64,000 bases of DNA from Rheum nobile (lineage: Eukaryota; Streptophyta; Magnoliopsida; Caryophyllales; Polygonaceae), in assembly GCA_027886185.1 (NCBI GenBank), contig WOAB01000583.1, forward strand, positions 248,001-312,000, given 5' to 3'. The translations under genes were made by a program, and so were the position numbers. The notes beneath the pieces are model-generated. The model was not told where the DNA came from. It worked only from the letters and a program-made list of their open reading frames with translations, and searched no databases. Numbering within the stretch: the first letter of the stretch is position 1; every line of letters starts with the position of its first letter. This document shows, piece by piece, positions 1 to 9,843 of the stretch.

Positions 1-1325
1 CTTAGCTTAAACATACCATTACATAGGTAACCACGTCCTACAAATACACCGCCCTTAGATAATATATATTTATCGACTTCAAACACTTGTCGAAAGCCTA
101 ATTTGTTAAGGATAGAACTAGAGACTAAATTTTTCCTTATTCCGGGTACATAAAACACACTTTTCAGAATTAAAGTCTTCCCAGAAGAGAACTCTAACTC
201 CACTTGGCCTTTGCCTAAGACGGGGGCAGTTGACTCGTTTCCCATATGAAGGACACGTCCATCATCCAACGGAACGAAGATCTTGAACATTGACTTGTCC
301 CTAAACACGTGTGTGGTAGCACCCGAGTCAACCCACCATGCTATCTCATCATCCTGTACAAAGAAGGCCTCAGAAATTTTAGGAACAAAGTCCAAACCAG
401 GAAATGTTACTAAAGAGGGAACAGTTCCGTTCAAGGGAACCGTTCCTTCCTGACCTTGATGAGATTTCTGCCCTTGGTCCTTAGAACCTTGAGCATACTG
501 GTTGGGAACGTTGCCCTTCTTGCCCTTTCCAGCCCAACAATCCTTCTTAAGATGTCCAGGCTTCCCACAGTTCCAACACCCCTTTTGAGAGGGTTTTTTG
601 TTGGGACCGGTGTTTGTGTTGTTGTGCGGCTTTTTCTTGCCCTTCTTGTTGTTACCCTTATGGGAACCTTCTTCCATCATGTTGATGGTGGAAGAATTGA
701 GAGTTTCTTTCTCCTTTCCTTTCTCTTGCGAACGAAGGCCCTCTTCAATACGCAAGTGGCTGCCAAGTTCCACAAGGGAAATACCTTCCTTCTTGTGCTT
801 CAACATGTGCTTGAAATCTTTCCATGATGGAGGCAATTTGTCAATAATGCTTGACACAGAAATGGACTCGTCCATATTCAATTTATGTTGAGCAAACTGC
901 CCCAAGATACGGAGTATCTCATGATATTGCTCCATCACCGGTCTTGAGTCAACCATTTTATATGTATTGAAGTTGCTCACAAGGAACTTTACGCTTGAAG
1001 TGTCTTCAGCCATGTACTTCAACTCTAGAGAGTCCCAAAGTTCCTTGGCGGATTCAACATTTTGGTACACATCAAAGAGGGAGTCGGACATACCGTTTAA
1101 GATGTGGCCCCGGCAAATGTAGTCATCGTTCTCCCATTTGCTCCTTTTCCTCACGGCCTCAAGTGGTTCATCATCGACTAACTCCGGCATGGGAGTGGAT
1201 AGGACGTATACCACCTTGAGGGTGGTCAAGAGGAAATGCATCTTCTTTTGCCAACGGCGGAAGTCCATCCCTTTGAATTTTTCCAACTTCTGGAACTTCG
1301 TCGTCATCTCACGAACATTCGTCAT
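1..1325 (-). CDS. Ty1/Copia gag-protease region, runs off the left edge
   Basis: This is the 5' part of a Copia polyprotein, read on the minus strand from an ATG at 1325-1323 and open to the window edge (about 441 codons, no stop seen). The N-terminal half is a UBN2-type gag (motifs FKGMDFRRWQKKM and ELWDSLELKYMAEDTSS). It is followed by a basic linker, a CCHC zinc knuckle (CWNCGKPGHLKKDC, near 535-580) and the aspartic protease site (WWVDSGATTHVF, near 305-345). A GAG-pre-integrase-like region begins before the edge. Gag packages the element RNA into cytoplasmic particles and the protease matures the polyprotein. Integrase, RT and RNase H should lie to the left, outside the window. The frame is intact here, so activity cannot be excluded from this piece alone. 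Confidence 0.85.
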   Translation of the reverse strand, partial: MTNVREMTTKFQKLEKFKGMDFRRWQKKMHFLLTTLKVVYVLSTPMPELVDDEPLEAVRKRSKWENDDYICRGHILNGMSDSLFDVYQNVESAKELWDSLELKYMAEDTSSVKFLVSNFNTYKMVDSRPVMEQYHEILRILGQFAQHKLNMDESISVSSIIDKLPPSWKDFKHMLKHKKEGISLVELGSHLRIEEGLRSQEKGKEKETLNSSTINMMEEGSHKGNNKKGKKKPHNNTNTGPNKKPSQKGCWNCGKPGHLKKDCWAGKGKKGNVPNQYAQGSKDQGQKSHQGQEGTVPLNGTVPSLVTFPGLDFVPKISEAFFVQDDEIAWWVDSGATTHVFRDKSMFKIFVPLDDGRVLHMGNESTAPVLGKGQVELEFSSGKTLILKSVFYVPGIRKNLVSSSILNKLGFRQVFEVDKYILSKGGVFVGRGYLCNGMFKL

Positions 1326-1697
1326 TGATCTAAAATTCTGATTTCGATTGTAGGAACTTTGTATTCTGAGTAAGGAACAGTGTATGTTGAGGCGACTGTT
1401 CCTTGCAAGTCTTGATCTTCTCTTGATGTTGACTTCGGCTTCAATAGGGAACGATCAATAAACGATGTAACTCGGATAAGATTTGAATCGTGAGAACACT
1501 TTCCGAAATTAGAATTTTGCCCCTTACTAGCCTTAGGGAATCCACAAAATCTGAAGTGAGATAAGACAAATCTTCTAGTTCTCTTCAAGGCTATGATGAG
1601 AACTAAACTATGTTCATGTATTGATGATGTATGACTTTAATTCAGATAGACAAATCGTGTGTAATTTCTGATCACCCAACACTATCTCTGAAATGCC

Positions 1698-1705
1698 TTT
1701 ATATA
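1698..1705 (-). promoter_or_regulatory. TATA box of the Copia LTR
   Basis: TATATAAA is read on the minus strand, about 375 bp upstream of the gag ATG and downstream of the CGGTTA cluster. This is the expected place for an LTR core promoter. Confidence 0.5.
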
Positions 1706-1713
1706 GGCTTTCG

Positions 1714-1885
1714 GGCGGTTACAAGGAACGGTTACGGCAGTTACCAGCGGTTATAAACGGTTACCAACCGTTCCAACTGCCACCAACCGTTTCCAAGAAT
1801 ATCCAACTACTTCTATCATTTTTCAACTGATTTAAGGTAGTTAAGAGACGGTTATTATGACGGTTACCAAGGCGGTTACAACACA
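1714..1885 (-). promoter_or_regulatory. Cluster of CGGTTA / TAACCG motifs (MYB-type sites) in the LTR
   Basis: CGGTTA occurs about seven times on the plus strand and AACCGTT twice, within roughly 170 bp immediately upstream of the LTR TATA box. CNGTTR is the known core of R2R3-MYB sites, and AACGG is the core of mitosis-specific activator elements. Repeated MYB sites in a Copia LTR are known to give stress or wound induction in tobacco Tto1. The same role here is inference. Confidence 0.5.
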
Positions 1886-2231
1886 TTTATCACGTGCTGG
1901 AACTTAACCATGTCTCAGGGAACTTGACGTTCCCACCTAGGGAACGACTGATCCCTTCAAGGAACGATCACTCGTTCAACCTTACGTAACGTCGATATGT
2001 CTTAAAGACTCCTTTAACCTCTCTAATGCACTGTTCCCATATGGGGAACATCACATATCCTTAATGTCTCCCTCAGAATCTCAAGTATGCTTACACGAGT
2101 GTGTACTCCACACCTCCAAACCCGTGATGTAGCTAAGTGAGATCTTATAGTGTCGTATGAATCTCGATCACACTAAATGGAACCGTTCCCTATATGGGAA
2201 CGGTCTCTTGATGACACTAAAATCACCAACA

Positions 2232-3367
2232 TGTACCCATACTAAAATCCAAACCAAAAATAGATAAACAAGCAATCCATTATTTCATCAAGCTATATGA
2301 AAGTCGGGATATAATATGCCTTGATAAAATGTCATGTCACAAAGATTATCCGGTTGGCCTTGCTGGTGCATCCCTATAAATTGTCTCGAGCCATGTGGTT
2401 TTGTTTTCAGGCAGACCTATAAATTGTTGTCACCCCTTATGTAGCCCGGTCATTGAGTGCCAAGACTTCTTGGAAATGGATTGGTCTATCCAATTCTGAT
2501 ACATCTTTGGGGAAGCTATTGTCGTGACTGATTTCCTAGCTTCCCTCTGTCTAATTTTTCCGTCAAGTTTTCATGTTTTAGATTGCCCTCATGTGGAGTC
2601 GTGGACTCTTCTAATCTTTTGCTTGATGATGCTAGGGGAAAGGCTACTAGGCGTTTGACTTCTATGTACCTTTTTTTCATATTCAAAAAATTTCAAAGAG
2701 TGTCGCTTCTCCTTCGACAAAAAAAAAGTCAATTGGGATCTAATCTCCTTGGCGTTGTCTTTTTTTTGTGTTCAAGTATAGATTATCATGCTTGCGCTGT
2801 GTGGCTTCCACTAGCCCAAGGAAACTTTGCACACGGGGGAATCGAGCACGAAACCCACCGCTAAATAGAACGTCTCCCTTCAGTAGGAACTTAATAGAGC
2901 CTTACAACACTTTACCAACCCGTTAAGTTATATCATTGGCATTGTCTTCTTATACATTATAAGTAACTCATAATTACGTGTTTAAGATTAGCGAGTATCT
3001 ATTTACGTTGAAAAAGTACTTACAAGCCCCTTATTATAAGGAACCTCCTAGATGAAGCATCAACTTGTTCGTATGATATTTTATCGCATAAATTAAGTTC
3101 CGGCTCTTTAATTTGTGGTGAAGATATTGATTCCGGTAGTTGATAGGAAGACATTGGTTAAGCTTGTTTGTACGATTTGGGGACGTTCATAGGGTTTTGT
3201 CAAACTAAACTTAGGGTTTACAAGCTTCCCTTTAGACTTTAGATATATAGAAAGTGATTTGCCAATGGAATTTATGTTATGATGTATTAAATACTTGACA
3301 TCTGACCACATGAAATTTTCAAACTTGAGACCGGGAAGTTTGACAAACTCTCACTTAAAGCTAAAGC
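2232..3367. other. Intergenic, no gene recognised
   Basis: This is moderately AT-rich DNA with short open frames only. A 93-codon open frame at 2583-2864 has no recognisable motif and uses a non-ATG start. No repeat structure is obvious. Confidence 0.5.
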
Positions 3368-3370
3368 TAA

Positions 3371-3474
3371 GGGTGCATTTAGATTGCACGAGAATGCACT
3401 ATCTTACATTAAATTATCAATTTAATACAAGATAATGCATTTTAATGTATTATTTGAGCAATCCAAATAGACCA
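3371..3474. mobile_element. Tourist/Harbinger-like MITE, 104 bp
   Basis: The ends are imperfect inverted repeats: GGGTGCATTTAGATTGC on the left, and the complement of the right end reads TGGTCTATTTGGATTGC. They are flanked by TAA at 3368-3370 and 3475-3477. A 3-bp TAA/TTA target duplication is typical of PIF/Harbinger MITEs. The interior is short and AT-rich with no coding potential. Confidence 0.55.
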
Positions 3475-3477
3475 TAA

Positions 3478-5610
3478 AATTAAACATTTAAAATTTGCCC
3501 ATGCAATTATCAACTTTCATTCGACCAGCCCACGACGCCCTTTGACTACAAGCACCACCTAAAATTACATTTTATTTCCGACCCGAAATTGTCAACATTT
3601 TTGAGATGAAGCCCTTTACTAACGTTGGTATTGTATATATAATCTTAAATTATTAATTTTTTTAACGTATATGGATAAATTGATATTGGGAAGATCTCCC
3701 TCGAAATGGAGTCATAAAATACCTAATTTGGACTTAGAGCGACATTAGTCAATCAAACTTCAAACCGAACGAGCTAAAAGCAAGACCCAGAAAATCAATA
3801 AAGCTTTATCGGTCATATACCGGTGGAGTTTTATAGAAAACTATGTGTAAATTCTAATAGCAAAAAATAGAAGAAAAAAATTTATGTATAGATATGGAGA
3901 GAATAAGATAATCTTGATCGCTACATTTTTATTACCTGACCCTTATATATACATAAGAAAAAAAGGTAAACACCCTAATGACAATAGGGTTATGTAGTTA
4001 CAATTGAGCATCTTACTAACCAGAACTACTGGTGACCTATAATGGATAATCACCAATATATAATTTGGCAGTCTTCAAGGCCTATAATGGACTAATAACA
4101 ATTGCAGGCCCAATGATAGTAAGATGAAACACGAGTTTCAATTGCACTAAACCTTGAGCTGTAGCCCAACACGTCAGAGGGTGCGGTAAGCACTCCTTAC
4201 AATTCTCTTGATTTTTGTTAGTGTTGGTGTTGGTAATATATGAAGTATGAACCGTTGAAGTATATAATTAACCGAATATATTTAAATTTCTCCAAGGATA
4301 ACAGTACTTTAGGCTTAATATAGAGTTTTGACATTGTTGACTCCAGTACCCATTGTGTGATTAATTTGATGAATTATCATCCACTGGATTATTCAAAAGG
4401 GCCCTCCATATATTGGGCCTTAGTGGGCTTTGATAAGAGAGCGGCCAGGTTTACAACTATGGACATGCAACGGCCCAAATGTATATTAAATTTCAAACAA
4501 TAATAAATTCCTTTTTGACAAGTAACAAATTGTGACATATTGCTATTAATCCAGAAATTTGTCAGCCGTTATTTTTCATGGAAGATAACGACACTACGGC
4601 ATGTTTTGACAAGCGTTACAATCTTTATTTATACTTTTTTATCCCAAAAAAATCTTTACTTATACAGTTGGTAATGGTCATTGTGGTTTTGCAAGCAGTA
4701 TCGGTCTCTCGCCAAATCAGTCAAATTAGCCGTGGTGGGCCCCACCACCACCCACCGACCACTACAATGTAAAAAATAAGGCTGACAGTCGGCCCACATT
4801 CTTTCGTGGTGCAAAGATTTTTTTTTTTTTTTTTTTTTTACGGTTGGTGTCTTAAGGTTTAGGTTTGTTTGCTTCGTAATCAATTTTTTTTTTATTTGTA
4901 TCATTTCAGTTTAAATTGATTAAATCCAACTTCACCATTGTGTTCATCGCCCTCAAATTAGTAAAATTTGACTCCTAAAATATTCAAATCCATGTCCGAA
5001 CCATGTCGATTTGAATTCCGAAGCAATAACCCGTTTCCGACCTTAAGAAGTCAAATCGGAATGGTTCGAGTATGAATTTGATTGTTTTAGGAGTCGAATC
5101 CTACTAAGTTGAGGTCAATAAACATAATGATGAGCTTTGATTTGATCAATTTGAACCGAAATGATACGGATATGAAAAAAATTGGTTACAAAGCGAACAA
5201 ACCCAAATCTTAGGGACATCAAACAGAAAAAACTTAATCGTGTGACACCTACAAAAAATAACCCTAAACTCAGGGATACCAATATGAATTTCCCTAAATT
5301 TATACATTATTACATAAACTTCCAATTCCAATTCCTCTATATAACTCTGACCGCCAGCACGCCATCGTCTCCGACATGCATTGCCACCACCGCCTTTCTG
5401 TCTGACTATTGTTGTTGCCTCCTACCACCATATCCAACCAACCAATTTTGAAATCTATTTTTTCTCTTGTTGTTTCAAAAATAAAACCTAGATATGAAAA
5501 AAACAAATGTTTTGATTATAATTTTGAGGGGAAATTAATTTAAAAAAATATCCATTTGTATGTTGATGCTCTTTCGGGGTCTGGATCTGGTGAGGGATGT
5601 CATTGGTGGG
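3478..5610. other. AT-rich intergenic spacer
   Basis: No gene or complete transposon was recognised. A poly-T run of about 22 bp lies near 4818-4839. Short open frames here (for example 4578-4772, 5182-5451 and its antisense partners) have no family motif and biased low-complexity composition. Confidence 0.5.
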
Positions 5611-5614
5611 GATT

Positions 5615-6099
5615 GATGGTTCCCGCGTTTATAGAGTCAAAGATTAATAAATCTATTTGACATTGACTATCAAAAGGGCGCGGCAATCTTCTTCTTTATT
5701 GCATCTTGAGAGATTCAACTATAGATTACAAATCAACGACTTGATTACACGAGAACCAACCACGGACCTTCAATCCCAAACCGACAAATCTGGCCTCAGA
5801 TCGAAGATCCTTCCAAATGATGTGTTGGAGGCCTATTTATAGAAGAAGCTAGCTGCTTGTCACCAGCTTGTATCACCTGCTTGTATCACCTGCATGCATC
5901 AGCTAGTTGCTTGCATCAGCTACTTGTCATCAGATTGTATCACTTGCTTGCATTAGCTAGTTGTTTGGACCGGCTACTTGTCACCAGCTCGTATCACCTG
6001 CTAGGTTGAGCAACTAGCTCGAGAGAACGCGATGAAAAAAAACGACGAGTGTTAATTTTGTAAATTTAACGCATCCTCAAAATTAGCGTGTTCCATCAC
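5615..6099 (-). mobile_element. LTR-like promoter segment on the minus strand, unassigned
   Basis: On the minus strand the segment starts TGTGATGGAACACGC and ends near GGGAACCATCA. It carries a TATA box (TATAAATAGG, about 5832-5841), an AATAAAG signal near 5693-5699, and short tandem repeats. This fits a solo LTR or related promoter unit. No primer-binding site, partner LTR or coding region was found next to it, so it could also be a host-gene promoter remnant. Confidence 0.3.
5852..6005. repeat. Degenerate tandem repeats around CACCTGCTTGTAT / CAGCTAGTTGCTTG
   Basis: Short imperfect copies of a 12-38-bp motif (for example CTTGTATCACCTGC, CATCAGCTAGTTGCTTG) follow one another directly upstream (minus sense) of the TATA box at about 5835. 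They may be LTR enhancer repeats; this is inference. Confidence 0.5.
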
Positions 6100-6246
6100 A
6101 ACCCCATGTGTTCACAACCTTCATGCAATGCTGTTAAAATAAACCATGGAAGTCGTCCTAAATCATCGTGTTCGATCTATCTCTTTGAACATCAAGCTCT
6201 TTCGCCGAGTTTGAGTTTCTTGACTTGGGCAAGAATGCAGATGACG

Positions 6247-6776
6247 CGGTGGCAGCCCCAAGCCAAAGCTCGGGAGATCTCACATGTCTTGAAGAGAACG
6301 CGGTGGCAGCCCCAAGCCAAAGCTCGGGGGATCTCACCCGTCCTGAAGAAAACGCGGTGGCAACCCTAAGCCAAAGCTCGGGGGATCTCACCCATCTTGA
6401 AAAGAACGTAGTGGCAGCCCCATCTCACCCGTCTTGAAGAGAACGTGATGGCAGCCCTAAGCCAAAGCTCGAGGGATCTCACCTGTCTTGAAGAAAACGC
6501 GATGACAACCCCAAGCCAGAGCTCGGGGGATCTCACCCGTCTTGAAAAGAACGCGGTGGCAGCCCTAAGCCAAAGCTCGGGTGATCTCACCCGTCCTGAA
6601 GAAAAATGTGGTGGCAACCCCAAGCCAGAGCTCAGGGGATCTCACCCGTCTTGAAAAGAACGTGGTGGCAACCCCAAGCCATAGCTTGGGGGATTTCACC
6701 CGTCTTGAAGAGAATGTGGTGGCAGCCCTAAGCCAAAGCTCGGGGGATCTCACCCGTCTTGAAGAGAATGCGGATT
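6247..6776. repeat. 54-bp minisatellite, ten units, open on both strands
   Basis: Unit starts fall at 6247, 6301, 6355, 6409, 6446, 6500, 6554, 6609, 6663, 6717, with the array ending at about 6776. The period is 54 bp (18 codons), except one unit shortened to 37 bp and one of 55 bp. Because 54 is a multiple of three, both strands read as repeated peptides, for example AAPSQSSGDLTRLEENAV on plus. The 17-bp deletion and the 1-bp insertion break the frame. I regard the open frames here as a by-product of the repeat, not as genes. Confidence 0.9.
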
Positions 6777-6802
6777 AACAAAAAAAAAAGGCCACCGTGC
6801 GT

Positions 6803-7006
6803 GATGCGCCCCTGCCCACCATGACTGCAACTGAGGAGGAGGAAGCCATGAGCATCCGTTCACAAGGGCCCGTGACAAGATCGCGTGCAAAGGCAATCGC
6901 CAACGCCGCGCAATCCCTCATCGCGCGCGTTGTCGCCAGCCAAGGCTCGCCAGAGAACGCGATCTCTCTCCAACTCCTCACCACCCTCGTTGACCGCGAT
7001 CAATGA
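6803..7006 (+). CDS. Polyprotein C-terminal tail encoded inside the Gypsy LTR
   Basis: From the first base pairs of the LTR an open frame runs to TGA at 7004-7006. It carries EEEAMSIRSQGPVTRSRAKA near its middle. GP-hydrophobic-TR(S/A)RAK is a familiar motif at the C-terminus of plant Gypsy integrase/polyproteins. Copy 2 has the same frame (15325-15555), also open from the LTR edge. I infer that in an intact element the pol frame crosses into the 3' LTR and ends here. In this 5' LTR copy it has no upstream coding region and is not expected to be made as a protein. Confidence 0.6.
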   Translation, partial: DAPLPTMTATEEEEAMSIRSQGPVTRSRAKAIANAAQSLIARVVASQGSPENAISLQLLTTLVDRDQ

Positions 7007-7141
7007 TTCTTTTGTTATTTTGAGACATTCTAGTTTTGACATTTCTCTCATTTTAGTAGTTACTATTTTTAGTTATTTCTATTTTGGGGTGTGTGCTCCA
7101 CGCGTGTCGTGTGGGCTAGCCCATCCGAGTCCCGCTACCCC

Positions 7142-7149
7142 TATATAAG
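7142..7149 (+). promoter_or_regulatory. TATA box of Gypsy A1 LTR
   Basis: TATATAAG lies about 340 bp into the LTR. The matching position in copy 2 reads TATAAAA at 15695-15701, in the same context (GGCCATCTC / GGTCATCTC follows). Confidence 0.65.
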
Positions 7150-7561
7150 GCCATCTCAGCCTTCCGTATTAGGTTACATTCAATTTTAATCAAAGCTTGA
7201 GTATTGAGTGCCCTTTGCCTCGGCCTCCCCTTTGATCGGACGTCAAAACCCTAGTCTATCTTCGCATCCCCTTCACTCTGCCGCCGATGCTACAGCACCG
7301 CTCGATCCATCGAGCCACCTATCCATCCATCGCGCCTAGTCCTGAGGCCGCGAATCACACACTAACCATTGCATCGCTCTAGTTATCGTTGTGTCACTCC
7401 ACCTTCATCACTCTACATCGCGCTCTATCGCTCGTGAAGTATCACAATCATCGCGTTCTTCCCACAACACTTGAAGCCAAGACGAGCGACTCACCACCAA
7501 GACCTAGATCTGACGCCATCGCGACATCTTCTCCGGCATTCGAAGGCAGGAACGCATCAAC

Positions 7562-7574
7562 TGGCATCAGAGCC
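7562..7574 (+). other. Primer-binding site of Gypsy A1
   Basis: TGGCATCAGAGCC starts two bases after the LTR end. It differs from the usual plant initiator-Met tRNA PBS (TGGTATCAGAGC) at one position. The same sequence follows the LTR of copy 2. Confidence 0.85.
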
Positions 7575-8995
7575 TTTGGTCTTGTAAGTCGCTATCCCAA
7601 GTGCATTAATTCACAAAATTTTTTTCTTGCCAACATCCATTGCTTTCGCCATCATCATTTTCAAAAAAAAAAATCCTTCACCATTGTTACGAAAAAAGTT
7701 TTTTTTTTTTTTGCCATTCCCATCGGTTTCTCAAGTCAAGCACTTGGCCGAAATTATTTTTCTCCATTCTACGCGATATTTGGTGTGACTTGTTAGTTCG
7801 AGATCTTCCGAGATTTGAGTGATTGATTGCTGATTTTCGTGCGTAAAATATCACTAATATCTTGCGTAATTTGAATTCTAGTTGTAACCACCAAATCTAT
7901 GAAATCTTTCTCTCTCCAATCACAAAAATATTGTGTGATTTTCTCTCTCTTAGTCACCAAGGCCGTTACTTGTTGTGATTCTTTCTTATCCGAGATCTGT
8001 TCAAAGTCAAAGATCTCGTGCATTAATTCAAAACAAAACAAAAAATCAGAATTTCAAAAAAAAAAAGATCTGATCTATAAGAAGTGGAAAGCCAAAATAA
8101 GGCAACCCTTCTTCTCCCTCTCGGCCTTGGCTCATTTCTCTACCTCTCCGCCGTCTAGGTTCCTCCTAGAAGGTAAGTTACGTTAGCTATTGTTGATTGC
8201 TTGCGTAGAGTTTAGGATTATTTGCTTAAGTCTTGTTTGCTTTTCGTACTTGCTTTTCACACCATTATTGTGTTTAGCCTAGCCGCCCTCTCGGCATTCC
8301 TAAAACTGACCACCTACGTGAACTTGTGTGTCTTGTTTAGTGCTTACGTGATTCTTGGTTGCTTTTGTCTCTTGTTCGTTTTACTTGGATGTCTGGTCAC
8401 ATTGTCATAGGAAGCATGACGGCCCCGACTCATAATCAAGGAGACGGCAACGACACCGGCAATGCGCCGAACCCTTCTTTGGTTCCCCAGCATGACCCCA
8501 ACCTTGAAGATCTCATTCTGGAGCTCTCCGCTGAACAACGCGAGATACAAGAGTTACGACGCCAAGTTGCTCAACTCTAAGCAACACAGCGCGTTGCACC
8601 AGTGTTGCCAACGACGACAACAATGATTCTGATGGATGCAGCAGGATGGCCGCGTCCCACTGAAGCTGGGCCAAGCCAACCGCGCGTGGACAAAGGCAAA
8701 GGGTTGATGCCTTCAACCTCCAATCCGCAGCCACGCCTCCAACGGATACAATCGGTGATAGAGAGTCGCCAAGGATATTTGTCACAGCGCGAACACTACG
8801 CACCGCGAGCAACTCCTGCCGGCTACGACAGCGGCTCCGACCGCGATCCTGATTCCCAGGGTGAGTATTCTGAACCATTTGATTTTCATGACAGGTATGC
8901 CGCCAGAGGAACTAGACGCGTCTGCGAGATTGCCTCAACGCCTCTTGCTGGCCGCGCACGCCGCGATGAACGCGAATCTGTCCTACCGCGTAGAT

Positions 8996-9433
8996 TAGGG
9001 CTGTTCAAAATGGGACCAGACTGGAAAACCGAACCGGACCGGAAAAGACCGGACCGGTGAAATTATGGTTCGGTCTCCGGTCCAGGTTTTCCCCTTAATC
9101 CGGGTCCGGTCCGGTCCAAACCCGAAAAAAAACCGGTCCGGACCGATGGACCAGATTTAAAAAAAAAAAAATCTTAATTTATATGTTTTTTTGGAGATTT
9201 ATATGTTTTTTTTTATAGATTTTTTTTTAATTTAATAAGTTAGGAGTATAAATGTTTTTCAGATATTTTTTGTAGATTTTAAATAAGAATTTGATTTATT
9301 TATTTTTTAAATAAGGTCCGGTCTAAACCGGTCCTAGACCGGAACCGGACCGGACCGAATAGGTCCGGTCCGGTCTCCGGTCCGAACTTTTGAAAAAATC
9401 CGGTCTATCGGACCGGACCGGATGAACACCCAA
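8996..9433. mobile_element. hAT-like MITE rich in CCGGACCGG, 438 bp
   Basis: It is flanked by a perfect 8-bp duplication GCGTAGAT (8988-8995 and 9434-9441), the hAT signature. Termini are inverted: TAGGGCTGTTCA on the left and the complement TTGGGTGTTCA on the right. Both arms are runs of ACCGGACCGG-type oligomers and the middle is AT-rich. No transposase frame is present. It lies in the A1 gag, so it inserted after A1. Confidence 0.85.
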
Positions 9434-9843
9434 GCGTAGATCCTTACGCGCCACAGGCGTTGCGCCGCATCAACACCGCCATGACCCAACCCCAATGCCG
9501 TTCGACGTCAACGAGCACCTTGGACACCAGAGTGCGTGCACCCCGCGCTATGGCTCCGATGGCTATGGATCGACGACGCCGACTATCCATGATGACTTCG
9601 ACGATAAAGAGATGGAGGATGCAGGAATCATTAACCTAGGCTCCTACCATCCTCCCCTTGGTGATCCCATTGAGCTCTAGGACAGGCCCGCGGATTGGAT
9701 TCCGCCCCCACACCAGCAAGTAGGCCCACAGCATCGCGTCCAAAATGACAATACGCGTGACACTCGTGGCCAACACCACGAGGACATGCTGCGTGACTTT
9801 CGTCGCCGCAACGATGCCCATGTTCCTACGCCACGACACCAAC

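Larger units (their letters stand above)
1600..2231 (-). mobile_element. Probable 5' LTR and leader of the left-edge Copia element
   Basis: Upstream of gag on the minus strand the sequence has an LTR look. It begins (minus) with TGTTGGTGATTTTAG at 2231, contains a TATA box near 1700, and ends somewhere around 1600-1620. A weak primer-binding-site remnant (ATCATAGCC, resembling ATCAGAGCC) lies at about 1590. The inner boundary is uncertain because no clean PBS or second LTR is available in the window. The outer part holds GGGAACG palindromes. Confidence 0.45.
6802..7559 (+). mobile_element. Gypsy family A copy 1, 5' LTR (758 bp)
   Basis: The LTR runs from TGATGCG to CGCATCA, a perfect 7-bp terminal inverted repeat, and is followed two bases later by a primer-binding site. 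The same boundaries recur in copy 2 at 15324-16032, and the homology between the two copies begins at TGATGCG. A TATA box lies at 7142-7149. The left part contains an open frame with a GPVTRSRAKA motif. Confidence 0.85.

Noticed and set aside
456..1341. Plus-strand open frames of up to 123 codons
   Set aside because: Antisense shadows of the Copia gag on minus.
6225..6778. Several overlapping open frames on both strands with 18-residue repeats
   Set aside because: They follow from the 54-bp period of the minisatellite, and frameshifting units break them.
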